Assembly (NCBI GenBank): GCA_019359245.1
Contig: JAHHHR010000004.1
Coordinates: 186,001-250,000 of the forward strand
DNA length: 64,000 bases
Source of the DNA: Nostoc desertorum CM1-VF14
GTDB taxonomy: Bacteria; Cyanobacteriota; Cyanobacteriia; Cyanobacteriales; Nostocaceae
Direction: 5' to 3'
Shown here: positions 47,364-56,158 of the stretch, one piece after another
Numbering within the stretch: the first letter of the stretch is position 1
Layout of the letters: each line of letters begins with the position of its first letter
The notes under the pieces: model-generated
Seen by the model: only the letters and a program-made list of their open reading frames with translations
Told to the model about the DNA's origin: nothing
The model's database searches: none
Made by a program: the position numbers and the translations under genes

Positions 47364-49052
47364 TTACTTCAAAGTTCCTAAAACAGGCGCTGTCTCAACC
47401 TCGGAAATTTGTGGAACCAAGAATCCTTTAGCATAAATCTGGGGATTTGTTTGCGAGATTATGGCATAAGACTGGCGAAGATTAGCATTGACTGCAACAG
47501 TCTTCACATCGTACATTTGCATCGCCATCTTGGGATAGAAACCAATACCAATAATCATCAGCAGGAAACAGGCAGCAATAAACACCTCACGGGGTCTAGC
47601 ATCCTCGTAGACTGCATCTTCTGGCACGAGGCAGTCTGTACCAAAACAAACTGTTCCCTCATCTTCTTGATTTTCTAAACCTGCATTATTAATGTCGCAT
47701 AGGAGTGCTGCGTCTTTACCATAAAATACCTCTCGCAGCATGGAAAGTAAATAAATAGGTGTGAGGATGACTCCAACTGCGGCGAGAAAAACGGTGACGG
47801 TGCAAAAAGTTGAACTGTAAACGTCGCTGCTTGTCATACCAACGAATACCGAGAGTTCGCCAGCAAAACCGCTCATACCTGGAAGAGCTAGAGATGCCAT
47901 TGCTCCAATTGTAAACAGGGCGAAGACTTTGGGCATGGCTTGACCGATACCACCCATATCTTTCATTACCATTGTGTGGGTGCGATCGTAAGTAACACCT
48001 GCTAAAAAGAACAGCACCGATGCGATTAAACCATGCGAAATCATCTGCAACATCGCACCGTTGATTCCCAAATCAGTGAACGATGCAATCCCAAGCAGCA
48101 CAAACCCCATGTGAGAAATCGACGAATAAGCCAAACGCCGCTTCATATTCGTCTGAGCAAAGGAGTTCAATGCACCATAGATAATGTTGACAACGCCGAG
48201 AATAGCTAGAATCGGCGCAAAGTAAATGTGTGCATCGGGGAGCAGTTCAAGATTCAGGCGAATCAGTCCGTATCCACCCATCTTCAGCAATACACCAGCT
48301 AAAATCATCGACACAGGAGAGGATGCTTCGCCGTGAGCATCAGGCAACCAGGTGTGCATTGGGAAAACAGCAAGCTTGACACCAAATGCAACCAGTAACC
48401 CTGCATAAAGTAGCAGCTGCAATCCAAGAGGATATTCCTTCTTAGCCAGGGCAGTTATATCAAATGTCATATCACCGCCGCCGTATAGCCCCATTGCCAA
48501 GGCTGCCACCAAAATAAATATAGAAGCTGCTGCGGTATATAATAAAAATTTTGTAGCCGCATAACGACGCCTTTGCCCACCCCAAATGCAGACTAGTAGG
48601 TAGACGGGGATTAGCTCTACTTCCCACATAATGAAAAATAGCAGCAAGTCTTTAGCAACGAACACCCCTACCTGCGCGGAATACAGCACCAGCATTAAAA
48701 AATAGAAAAGGCGGGGTCGGTGATCAACTTGCCAGGCCGAAAAAATCGAGAGTGTGGTGACAAATCCTGCTAGCAGCACAAGTGGCGCTGAAAGCCCATC
48801 AACCGATACTGCCCAGTTAAGACCCAACTGAGGCATCCAAGCATAACTTTCCACCATTTGAAAACTAGCATTGCTGGCATCGTAATGCTTCCAAAAGGCG
48901 TAGCACATCAAGGCGAAGTCTGCGATACCTACACCCAATGCATACCATCGAACGCGCTTACCATCTTTATCAGGCAGCACAGGGATAAGCAGGGAAGCAA
49001 TGAGTGGCAGCAAGACAATTGCGGTAAGCCAGGGAAATTGATCTGCTATCAT
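47364..49052 (-). CDS. ndhD: NAD(P)H-quinone oxidoreductase subunit 4 (NdhD), paralogue 2
   Basis: 562 residues, closely related to the 42320-43933 gene ([50 protein letters not shown]). It differs by an extra loop near residues 455-490, with three cysteines in [10 protein letters not shown] and [13 protein letters not shown], between two helices where paralogue 1 has only a short linker. A proton-translocating subunit of NDH-1. Its own upstream region has 23-bp tandem repeats. Confidence 0.92.
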   Translation of the reverse strand: MIADQFPWLTAIVLLPLIASLLIPVLPDKDGKRVRWYALGVGIADFALMCYAFWKHYDASNASFQMVESYAWMPQLGLNWAVSVDGLSAPLVLLAGFVTTLSIFSAWQVDHRPRLFYFLMLVLYSAQVGVFVAKDLLLFFIMWEVELIPVYLLVCIWGGQRRRYAATKFLLYTAAASIFILVAALAMGLYGGGDMTFDITALAKKEYPLGLQLLLYAGLLVAFGVKLAVFPMHTWLPDAHGEASSPVSMILAGVLLKMGGYGLIRLNLELLPDAHIYFAPILAILGVVNIIYGALNSFAQTNMKRRLAYSSISHMGFVLLGIASFTDLGINGAMLQMISHGLIASVLFFLAGVTYDRTHTMVMKDMGGIGQAMPKVFALFTIGAMASLALPGMSGFAGELSVFVGMTSSDVYSSTFCTVTVFLAAVGVILTPIYLLSMLREVFYGKDAALLCDINNAGLENQEDEGTVCFGTDCLVPEDAVYEDARPREVFIAACFLLMIIGIGFYPKMAMQMYDVKTVAVNANLRQSYAIISQTNPQIYAKGFLVPQISEVETAPVLGTLK

Positions 49053-49064
49053 GTATATGAGAAA

Positions 49065-49162
49065 AAATACTTATTTGGGATGATGTCATTGTACTAAACT
49101 CTGTAACAATTTCTTCATAAGTATTTGTCCCAGGTAACCATAAATATTTGTCCCAGTTAACC
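49065..49162. promoter_or_regulatory. Tandem 23-bp repeats and related motif upstream of ndhD paralogue 2
   Basis: Two adjacent 23-bp units (49117-49139 and 49140-49162), 21 of 23 identical, with core ATTTGTCCCAG. On the gene's strand they read GGGACAAATAYTTAT. Another AAATACTTAT lies at 49065-49074 on the other strand. Placed 65-110 bp before the start codon they are well positioned as regulator sites. Confidence 0.6.
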
Positions 49163-49230
49163 GCTTTGACTCAAAGATAATTGACTTGAAAATGGCGACT
49201 GGGGACTGGGGAAGAAAGATTTTCAGTTGC

Positions 49231-49950
49231 TCACGGTACTAATCCAGCTCGCAAGGCACGGACGGCAGCCTGTGTCCGGTCAGCAACACAGAGTTTGTTG
49301 AGAATACCTCGAACATGAGTTTTTACAGTACCGACTGTTAGATAAAGCCTTTTAGCAATTTCTGCATTGTCACACCCAGCGACAATCAACTCTAAAACAT
49401 CCATCTCTCTATGAGTTAAAGGATAGCTGACTATACTTTTCTCAACATCTGGGTCAATACCTTCAATCAATACTCGTTTTCCAGATGCGCCTCTGTTGCC
49501 ATCGGGGAAATCTTGACGTATTTGCTGTAGTACAAGGTCTGCGATCGCAGGATCGATCCATGAGCTACCTGCAAAAGTCATTCGCACAGCCTCAACTAGT
49601 CTCTCAGTTTCAATATCCTTCATGCAATAGGAATCTGCACCTGCTGCAAATGCCGCTAAAACTGCCTGTTCGCTATTCTGCATGGTTAAAATTAGCAGCT
49701 TTGTAGTATAATCTTCATTCTCTGCTTGATATTGCCTAAATGTGCGTGTTAGCTCAATACCATCCATGTCAGGCAAACCAATGTCAATCGTGGCAACATC
49801 AGGCTTGAGAGTTTTCAGAAGGTTGATGCCGTCAGCTGCATTGGCTGCTTCACCAACAATGTTAAACTCTGGCTGGGTTTGTAGGGCAGCCCGTAAGCCA
49901 ATTCTTGTAAGGTTGTGATCTTCAATCACGAGGATCTTGATTTCATTCAT
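49231..49950 (-). CDS. NarL/LuxR-type response regulator
   Basis: 239 residues. Receiver domain about 5-125 (LVIEDHNLTRIGL, phospho-acceptor Asp in VATIDIGLPDMDG, Lys in CMKDIE) and a LuxR-type HTH near 175-235 (LTHREMDVLELIVAGCDNAE, KRLYLTVGTVKTHVRGIL). It binds DNA as a phosphorylated dimer; the target is unknown. No histidine kinase is adjacent on the same strand, although a REC-kinase starts divergently at 50530. Confidence 0.92.
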   Translation of the reverse strand: MNEIKILVIEDHNLTRIGLRAALQTQPEFNIVGEAANAADGINLLKTLKPDVATIDIGLPDMDGIELTRTFRQYQAENEDYTTKLLILTMQNSEQAVLAAFAAGADSYCMKDIETERLVEAVRMTFAGSSWIDPAIADLVLQQIRQDFPDGNRGASGKRVLIEGIDPDVEKSIVSYPLTHREMDVLELIVAGCDNAEIAKRLYLTVGTVKTHVRGILNKLCVADRTQAAVRALRAGLVP

Positions 49951-50529
49951 AGTTGCTTAACTTTACTGTTATCTATCTAAAGTACACATTAAAATAATCT
50001 CGTTCTTTTATTCGGGATCTTATACAAAAAGCAATGCAGTTGGTATTGTTACCCGAACTTCATCTACCATTGGACATAAATAACCTTATCTCGTAAGTTT
50101 TTTTAAAGCAAGAGTTTCGATATGACAATAATAAGTCAATCAAAAAATATTTTTATACATTAACCTGATGATAAATGCTTCATGGTAAACAATTTTTCAT
50201 TGAAAATCCGGTAGCAAGTAAGAGCCGGGAACGATTAATAGTTGCTCTTGTAGTGGCTACGATGATGTATATAAAAGGGACTAAACTATCTTACCCTTAG
50301 ACCCAAACACAGATATTGTTTGGATAATCAGAGGGCTAAGATATTTACAAAAATAGTTTATTTAATACATATATTACACAATATATTAGTATAATTACTT
50401 AAATTTTCAAGGTGTAAAATTAAAAAACTTTAAAGGAAAATGTGAATCCTTAATAATCTCAGCGCTGGTAAAGTAAGCTATTACTAGATTTGCGAGGGAT
50501 AACCAAGCACTTCTTTTTTTTATTTAGCC
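49951..50529. other. Divergent intergenic region
   Basis: About 580 bp, AT-rich, between two signalling genes that start on opposite strands. No RNA gene or repeat stands out. Confidence 0.45.
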
Positions 50530-51624
50530 ATGTCTTTAACTAAAACTGTCAAAAAAGATAAAATTCTCGCTGTTGATGATGTTTTTGACAATCTACTGGT
50601 CTTAGAAGCAGTCCTAGAAGATGAGGACTATGAAATTAGCTTGGTGGAAGATAGCAAAATAGCTCTGGCTATGGTTGAGGAATCACCCCCAGACTTAATT
50701 CTCTTAGATGTGATGATGCCGGAGATAGATGGGTATGAATTTACTCGACGCATCCGGCAGAATCCGGCGTTGCCATTTATCCCCATTTTGCTGCTCACGG
50801 CTCACTATCAGTCTAGCGTTGTGGAAGGACTTGATGCTGGTGCAGATGACTTTATTCGTAAACCATTCGATCCTGATGAACTACATGCACGAGTGCGATC
50901 GCTCCTGCGTCTCAAACATAGCATCGACGAACGAGATCAGATGGCTAACTTGCGGGCAGATTTTGTCTCCCGTTTTACTCACGATTTACGCATACCCCTG
51001 GTAGCCTCCAACCGCGTATTAAAATTATTGCTGGAAGGCAGGTTTTGCGATGTTTCGCCACAATTGCAAGAAATAATTGATACCATGATCGGCAGTAATC
51101 AAGACCTGCTGGAAATGGTGAATACTTTACTAGAAGTTTATCGTCATGAGGCGGGCTGTAAAACCTTAAAGATTTCTCCCTGCAATATTCAAGAATTAGC
51201 CAGTGAAGTTACCCAAGAATTAACTCCCTTAGCTGAAGAAAAAAGATTAACTGTAAACATTAATATTGGTGAAGCTGCAAGCACCATCATGGGCGATCGC
51301 CTAGAACTGCGGCGAGTTTTGACAAATATCATCGGTAATGCTATCAAATTTACAGATAAAGGTTCTGTAAATATTCACTGTTATTCTACTCCGGTAGCTG
51401 TGACTATTGATATCCAAGATACAGGTCCGGGAATTTCTAAACAAGACCAAGCAATATTATTCGAGCGATTTCGCCAGGGTAAACACCAGCGTTCTGGTAG
51501 CGGTTTGGGACTATATCTATCTCGCTGCATTATTGAAGCACATCAAGGCACAATCGATGTAACATCTGAACCAGGGCAGGGTAGTACATTCACTATCCAT
51601 CTACCTGTAGCTGGTGAAAACTAA
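50530..51624 (+). CDS. Response regulator-histidine kinase hybrid
   Basis: 364 residues: receiver (about 10-125, DD at VDDVFDN, phospho-acceptor Asp in ILLDVMMPEIDG, Lys in RKPFDP), HisKA (H-box SRFTHDLRIPLVASNRVL) and HATPase (N-box VLTNIIGNAIKFTDKG, G1 DTGPGIS, G2 SGSGLGLYLSR). A soluble kinase whose own receiver is N-terminal. The divergent LuxR-type regulator 580 bp away could be its partner. Confidence 0.93.
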   Translation: MSLTKTVKKDKILAVDDVFDNLLVLEAVLEDEDYEISLVEDSKIALAMVEESPPDLILLDVMMPEIDGYEFTRRIRQNPALPFIPILLLTAHYQSSVVEGLDAGADDFIRKPFDPDELHARVRSLLRLKHSIDERDQMANLRADFVSRFTHDLRIPLVASNRVLKLLLEGRFCDVSPQLQEIIDTMIGSNQDLLEMVNTLLEVYRHEAGCKTLKISPCNIQELASEVTQELTPLAEEKRLTVNINIGEAASTIMGDRLELRRVLTNIIGNAIKFTDKGSVNIHCYSTPVAVTIDIQDTGPGISKQDQAILFERFRQGKHQRSGSGLGLYLSRCIIEAHQGTIDVTSEPGQGSTFTIHLPVAGEN

Positions 51625-51802
51625 AAGTAGGCATTCATCGGAAAACCCAATCTGGGCTAAGAGTCTCCTTTGTTAAAGTAAATTTAGCGGTATCTGTGTA
51701 TGTAGCGGATTATTTTTTGAAGTTGATCTTATCAAAAATAGTGTTCACAGACAAAATCTGTGAACACTAACACTAATATATGGGAGTCAAACAAAAATAT
51801 CT

Positions 51803-52012
51803 TTAGTTATCAATTTCTGGAACAATATTGGGACGTTCTTTATCTTCCCAGCCTACAGGACGTTTGGAATTGTACCAGGCAATTGAACCTATAGTTACAG
51901 CAGCGATAAAGCCCAATCCTAATAATGCTGTCAACACAATAGAATAGCTAGAATTACCTTGTGATGCCACAGATATGTCTGTTAAAAGATAGGTAAATAG
52001 AAGATTAATCAT
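51803..52012 (-). CDS. psb35: Photosystem II assembly protein, Psb35-like
   Basis: 69 residues with one transmembrane helix (TALLGLGFIAAVTIGSIAWY) and the C-terminal SKRPVGWEDKERPNIVPEID. The AVTIGSIAWYNSKRPxGWE signature is, as I remember it, that of Psb35, a thylakoid protein that stabilises the CP47 assembly module with high-light-inducible proteins. If right, it works in photosystem II biogenesis. Identification is from motif memory only. Confidence 0.65.
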   Translation of the reverse strand: MINLLFTYLLTDISVASQGNSSYSIVLTALLGLGFIAAVTIGSIAWYNSKRPVGWEDKERPNIVPEIDN

Positions 52013-52174
52013 GAATCGACACCTTTGGAAAAAACCAGTGATTTGAATAAATGTTTTAGAAACAGTATTGTAAAAATGCCTAAAGCAAGGGAAAAAGCAG
52101 ATTTGATAAATGCAGAAGGTTCAGTAAATTAAATAATTAATCTACCTACACCTTCTTCATAAATAAACTTCAGC

Positions 52175-52357
52175 CTAGTCTAAAGTCTTTTTAACTTCAT
52201 CTTTGAGATTTTCAGCCGTGTGGCGAACTTGGGCTTCAGCTTGTTTAGCTTTACCCTCAGCTTTATCATTAGGGTTGCCAGTTACCTCGCCAACTCCCTC
52301 TTGTACTTTACCTTCTATGTTTTTAGCAAAAGCTTTTGCTCTATCTTCGATACTCAT
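52175..52357 (-). CDS. CsbD family stress protein
   Basis: 60 residues, very hydrophilic and charged: EGKVQEGVGEVTGNPNDKAE followed by GKAKQAEAQVRHTAENLKDE. The GKxxExxGxxTGN pattern is the CsbD signature; such proteins are induced by osmotic or phosphate stress in many bacteria and look like LEA-type proteins. A 162-bp gap separates it from psb35 on the same strand. Confidence 0.9.
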   Translation of the reverse strand: MSIEDRAKAFAKNIEGKVQEGVGEVTGNPNDKAEGKAKQAEAQVRHTAENLKDEVKKTLD

Positions 52358-53040
52358 ATTTTTTGTTCCTAAAGTATGTTAATTAGTGATTATTTATTGC
52401 TTTGCTCGAGGAGCGCTGCAATATCTATAGATTACTTTTAGACAAATTTTTATGCTTCTATCTGACGATGTTTTTATGAAGAATATTTGTATCCGTTGTA
52501 CATAGTTATTTAAAGTTTAAATTCATCTTTGAGAATTCAAGTAATATCCAAAAGATGGAAAAGAATCATTCTATTGTTCTATCTTGAGAGAAAATCATTG
52601 ACTATCTCAGCTAAAACACCAATTCAGTGGTTATTAGTACTTGCATAAGTTTAAGTAGTTTTTTATACGTTAGAAAGGCAATTACTTAAGTCATAGTTAG
52701 AAACAACTTGCACAACAAAATAGCTTAAATCTCGGCAAATCTTCTAAGATTCGGTGCTTGCGGCACAAAAAGTTGTCACAAAACTTATGCGGAAATAAAC
52801 ATAATTTTTCAAGTTTTAACTGAAGAGTAGTTTAGCTAGTGCAAAAAGGCAGAGAGAAGTCCAAAAAAGAGGCAGCAACAAAGCTTGTAAATTAAGCTTT
52901 TGTTACCTCTTTCAACTGGATAGCTATTTTCGCAATGCTGCACTAGTAAAACTTGTGACTAATTTCTGAGCAAAGACAGCAGGAACAAGTATTTACGTTT
53001 ATTTTTGGCTTCTTACTTACAGCTATTGATGAAGGGATTT
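52358..53040. other. Intergenic region
   Basis: About 680 bp. A hairpin-like segment at 52858-52915 (GAGGCAGCAACAAAGCTT ... AAGCTTTTGTTACCTC) forms an imperfect stem with AACAAAGCTT/AAGCTTTTGTT and could be a terminator or small RNA end. Nothing else is recognised. Confidence 0.4.
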
Positions 53041-53268
53041 ATGCGATCGCATTCTACTACTCAACTAACGACCAGTTCTCAATATGTAGATTCTAGGATG
53101 CAAACTGATGAATCTGTTAACATTTTTATCGGATTTTCTATTTTGATTCTAATGGTTATATATGCGGGGTTTAATATCTATAAGAAACACCGCGCTGCTG
53201 TTCTTTGCCAGCAAATTGCCTCATTAGAGAAACTGTGGCATTTGAATATTAAGAAAAGAAAAGCTTGA
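53041..53268 (+). CDS. Small membrane protein of unknown function
   Basis: About 75 residues from ATG 53041 (GAAGGG 5 nt upstream); longer starts at 53005 (TTG) and 53029 (ATG) exist. One membrane helix (VNIFIGFSILILMVIYAGF), then a basic tail (YKKHRAAVLCQQIASLEKLW, KKRKA). No family is recognised. It ends 22 bp before the TPR gene and probably is in the same operon. Confidence 0.55.
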   Translation: MRSHSTTQLTTSSQYVDSRMQTDESVNIFIGFSILILMVIYAGFNIYKKHRAAVLCQQIASLEKLWHLNIKKRKA

Positions 53269-53290
53269 AAAAAAGAATATAAATAATGAA

Positions 53291-54919
53291 ATGAAATACT
53301 TATTGATAGTTTGGGTGCTTATACTCTCTTTAATCGCTCCTAGTGCGGTGATAGCTCAAACAAGACAGCCCTATACTTTAATATCTGGACTTGGCACAAT
53401 CCACCATCCAGTTTCCACTGCTAATCCCCAAGCGCAAGAGTTTTTCGATCAGGGATTAAATTTAATTTACGCTTTTAATCATGATGAGGCGGTGCGTTCT
53501 TTTCAATACGCTGCCAAACTCGATTCGCATTTGGCGATCGCATATTGGGGTATCGCTCTAGCTCTAGGCCCTAATATTAACTTAGCAATCGACCCCAACC
53601 GAGAATTAGCTGCTTACCAAGCGGTACAGCAAGCTTTAGCACTTTCCACCCAAGCATCTGCCCAAGAACGAGACTACATTACCGTTTTAGCAAAACGTTA
53701 CTCCCAAGATCCTGATGCAGATTTGTTTCAACTAGCGGTAGACTACGCAAAAGCAATGGCAACCCTAGTCAAGCGCTATCCAGATGATTTGGATGCGGCG
53801 ACGCTTTACGCTGAAAGTTTAATGGATTTGCATCCTTGGCAGCACTGGACTAAAGATGGCAAGCCACAGCCAGATACAGAAGAAATTGTAGCTATTTTAG
53901 AATCTGTTCTCAAACGTAACCCGAATCATACCGGAGCTAATCATTACTATATTCATGCAGTGGAAGCCTCACTTTCCCCAGAACGGGCCCTTGTGAGTGC
54001 CAAAATACTAGGAACCCTAGCACCAACAGCCGGACACTTGGTACATATGCCAAGTCATATTTATTTTCGTGTAGGAGATTATGAAGGGGCAATGCAGGCA
54101 AACGAGCAGGCGATCGCACAAGATGATATTTACATCAATAAATATCAAGTCCAGGGCACTTACCCCATGATGTACTACAACCACAACATAGATTTCCTTA
54201 TGGTGGCTAGCAGTATGGCAGGAAGATATGAAGATGCTCTCAAATCGGCAGAGAAGTTAGTTGCAAATGCTACTTCTATTGACCCGTATGCACCCATGCT
54301 TGAGGGATTTTTGGGCAGTAAAATGCTGATTCAGACACGCTTTAGTGACTGGGATGCCATCTTAAAAACTCCTGCCCCCGATGCTAAATTGCCTACTACC
54401 ACAGCACTTTGGCATTTTGCTCGTGGCATGGCGAGAGCAGCCACAGGCAAACTTGAAGATGCAGCAAGTGAAAGTCGGGCATTACTTGCCGCCAAACAGG
54501 GAATTTCCACCGAAGCAACCATTGGATTTAGTCCTGCCAGTCGCATTTTAGACATTGCTTCAGAAGTTCTAAACGCCAAAATTGCTAGAGAAAAGCATGA
54601 TTATGAATCTGCTATTCAATTGTTAGAAAAAGCGGTGGCAGCAGAAGATGCCCTCGATTACGTGGAACCACCAGATTGGTATTTACCCACACGGGAATCT
54701 TTGGGCAGTGTGCTTTTAGCTAAGGGTGACTATGTACAGGCTGAGAAAGTCTTTCGTGCTGATCTAAAAAAGTATCCCCATAATGGGCGCTCTCTATTTG
54801 GCTTACAGGCAAGTTTGCAAGCACTGGGTAAAGATGAAGCTGCTCAACTTGTCAAAGCCGAATTGGAAACAGCTTGGAAAGGTGATAATAAGGAACTTGA
54901 CATAGCCAAAATGTATTAA
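53291..54919 (+). CDS. Exported TPR-repeat protein
   Basis: 542 residues. Signal peptide LLIVWVLILSLIAPSAVIAQ with an AxA-type cleavage site. Tetratricopeptide-like helical pairs are spread throughout (AVRSFQYAAKLDSHLAIAYW, GDYEGAMQANEQAIAQD, GDYVQAEKVFRADLKKYPHN). Family members are periplasmic or extracellular proteins of unknown function found in cyanobacteria and proteobacteria; conserved HYYIHAVEAS and HMPSHIYFRVGDY could bind a metal. Preceded closely by a small membrane protein. Confidence 0.85.
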   Translation: MKYLLIVWVLILSLIAPSAVIAQTRQPYTLISGLGTIHHPVSTANPQAQEFFDQGLNLIYAFNHDEAVRSFQYAAKLDSHLAIAYWGIALALGPNINLAIDPNRELAAYQAVQQALALSTQASAQERDYITVLAKRYSQDPDADLFQLAVDYAKAMATLVKRYPDDLDAATLYAESLMDLHPWQHWTKDGKPQPDTEEIVAILESVLKRNPNHTGANHYYIHAVEASLSPERALVSAKILGTLAPTAGHLVHMPSHIYFRVGDYEGAMQANEQAIAQDDIYINKYQVQGTYPMMYYNHNIDFLMVASSMAGRYEDALKSAEKLVANATSIDPYAPMLEGFLGSKMLIQTRFSDWDAILKTPAPDAKLPTTTALWHFARGMARAATGKLEDAASESRALLAAKQGISTEATIGFSPASRILDIASEVLNAKIAREKHDYESAIQLLEKAVAAEDALDYVEPPDWYLPTRESLGSVLLAKGDYVQAEKVFRADLKKYPHNGRSLFGLQASLQALGKDEAAQLVKAELETAWKGDNKELDIAKMY

Positions 54920-54936
54920 GCCTCTTTACTTGACAT

Positions 54937-54990
54937 CCCCCACTTCCCCTGCCTCCCCTGCCTCCCCTACCTCCCCTGCTCACTTTATTG
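54937..54990. repeat. CTGCCTCCC-type low-complexity repeat
   Basis: Four CTSCCTCCC-like units after the TPR gene. They belong to the dispersed purine/pyrimidine repeats of this genome and are not coding. The remainder of 54991-55263 should contain the promoter and long leader of the following RNA-binding protein gene. Confidence 0.7.
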
Positions 54991-55263
54991 TTGCCTGACT
55001 TTGCCTTTCATATTAAAATTTGGGAGTAATACTTTGTGGTTAATGCAGTCAAACGTTCAATTCGGATATTAAAGCATCATTGCTTAATTATCTGTTAACT
55101 ATCTACTGGATGCAGAGAGTTGGCTCATATGTCATCCTAGATTAGGAGAGTTAATTTAGTGATGTCTTTGGTTTTAGTATTGAAAGGCTTTTTTCCTTTT
55201 AGTATTTACAGACTTATCAGAGAAATTAAAATCTCTACACAGTGATGATTTTGGAGAGAATCG

Positions 55264-55590
55264 ATGTCAATTTATGTAGGTAACCTCTCGTATGACGTTA
55301 CACAAGAAGATTTAAGTGGTATTTTTGCAGAATATGGTACTGTAAAGCGAGTTCAAGTACCTACTGACCGTGAAACAGGACGTCCGCGAGGCTTTGCTTT
55401 TGTGGAAATGGGAACTGAAGCGGAAGAAACAGCTGCTATTGAAGCCCTCGACGGTGCAGAGTGGATGGGTCGTGACCTGAAAGTGAATAAGGCTAAACCC
55501 AAGGAAGATAGAGGTGATAGAGGTTCCTTTGGTGGTGGAAACCGAGGAGGATACGGCGGTGGCGGTGGCGGACGTGGCGGACGCTACTAA
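55264..55590 (+). CDS. rbp: Glycine-rich RRM RNA-binding protein
   Basis: 108 residues. One RRM (about 1-80) with RNP-2 IYVGNLSY and RNP-1 RGFAFVEM, followed by a Gly/Arg-rich tail ([19 protein letters not shown]). This is the cyanobacterial Rbp type, cold-inducible in Anabaena, with partial redundancy to cold-shock proteins. The long leader and the downstream rpsU gene match the usual arrangement in heterocyst-formers. Confidence 0.95.
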   Translation: MSIYVGNLSYDVTQEDLSGIFAEYGTVKRVQVPTDRETGRPRGFAFVEMGTEAEETAAIEALDGAEWMGRDLKVNKAKPKEDRGDRGSFGGGNRGGYGGGGGGRGGRY

Positions 55591-55627
55591 CCTTGGAAAC
55601 AAAAAAAATTACCAAGAGTCTTAAGGT

Positions 55628-55655
55628 CAGACAAACAACAGTCTGTCTTTTTTTT
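55628..55655 (+). terminator. Rho-independent terminator after rbp
   Basis: CAGAC/GTCTG stem with an 8-nt loop, then TCTTTTTTTT. The short stem may allow partial read-through into rpsU. Confidence 0.7.
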
Positions 55656-55708
55656 GTAATGTTACCGCCTGCATACCCATTGATTAAGTCAACTTAGTAG
55701 GAGAAATA

Positions 55709-55897
55709 ATGACCCAAGTAATTGTCGGTGACAATGAACACATTGAATCAGCCTTACGACGATTTAAGCGAGAAGTTTCCAAGGCTGGAATTTTTCCAGA
55801 CATGAGAAAGCATCGTCATTTTGAAACACCCTTAGAAAAACGCAAGCGCAAAGAAGTTGCCAAGCACAGACAGAGTAAGAGAAGTTTTCGTAACTAA
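55709..55897 (+). CDS. rpsU: 30S ribosomal protein S21
   Basis: 62 residues; [39 protein letters not shown] basic C-terminus. AGGAG lies 8 nt before ATG. S21 helps base-pair the anti-Shine-Dalgarno region during initiation. Coupling of rbp and rpsU is typical for these cyanobacteria and both are expected to respond to low temperature. Confidence 0.95.
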   Translation: MTQVIVGDNEHIESALRRFKREVSKAGIFPDMRKHRHFETPLEKRKRKEVAKHRQSKRSFRN

Positions 55898-55950
55898 GGG
55901 CTGACATAAATATAAAGCAATAGACTTGGGTTAGTGATATTTCGTCTCGG

Positions 55951-56020
55951 AAGATCCCCCCAACCCCCCCTAAAAAAGGGGGGCTTAATCCCCTCCATTT
56001 TAAGGAGGGTTAGGGAGGAT
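55951..56020. repeat. GC-rich hairpin repeat (CCCCCC/GGGGGG)
   Basis: CCCCCCTAAAAAAGGGGGG and CCCTCCATTTTAAGGAGGG are two successive hairpins. They are a frequent dispersed repeat of filamentous cyanobacteria, also seen near 62965-62995. The open frame over them at 55934-56128 is not a gene. Confidence 0.8.
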
Positions 56021-56057
56021 AAAGCCTTAATCCAAGCAGCGTATTCAGATATAAACG

Positions 56058-56086
56058 AAAACCCTCATAGAACCTATGAGGGTTTT
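56058..56086 (+). terminator. 13-bp hairpin terminator after rpsU
   Basis: AAAACCCTCATAG, loop AAC, CTATGAGGGTTTT, followed by CCTTTG. A strong bidirectional-looking terminator closing the rbp-rpsU unit. Confidence 0.8.
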
Positions 56087-56158
56087 CCTTTGCCTATTTT
56101 AAAATCAGGAAATCTCAAGAAACGCTAAAATCAAGTCATTCTTTGTATTGTAGCGGTT

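Noticed and set aside
55934..56128. 64-codon ORF between rpsU and the kinase
   Set aside because: Made of dispersed hairpin repeats and the rpsU terminator.
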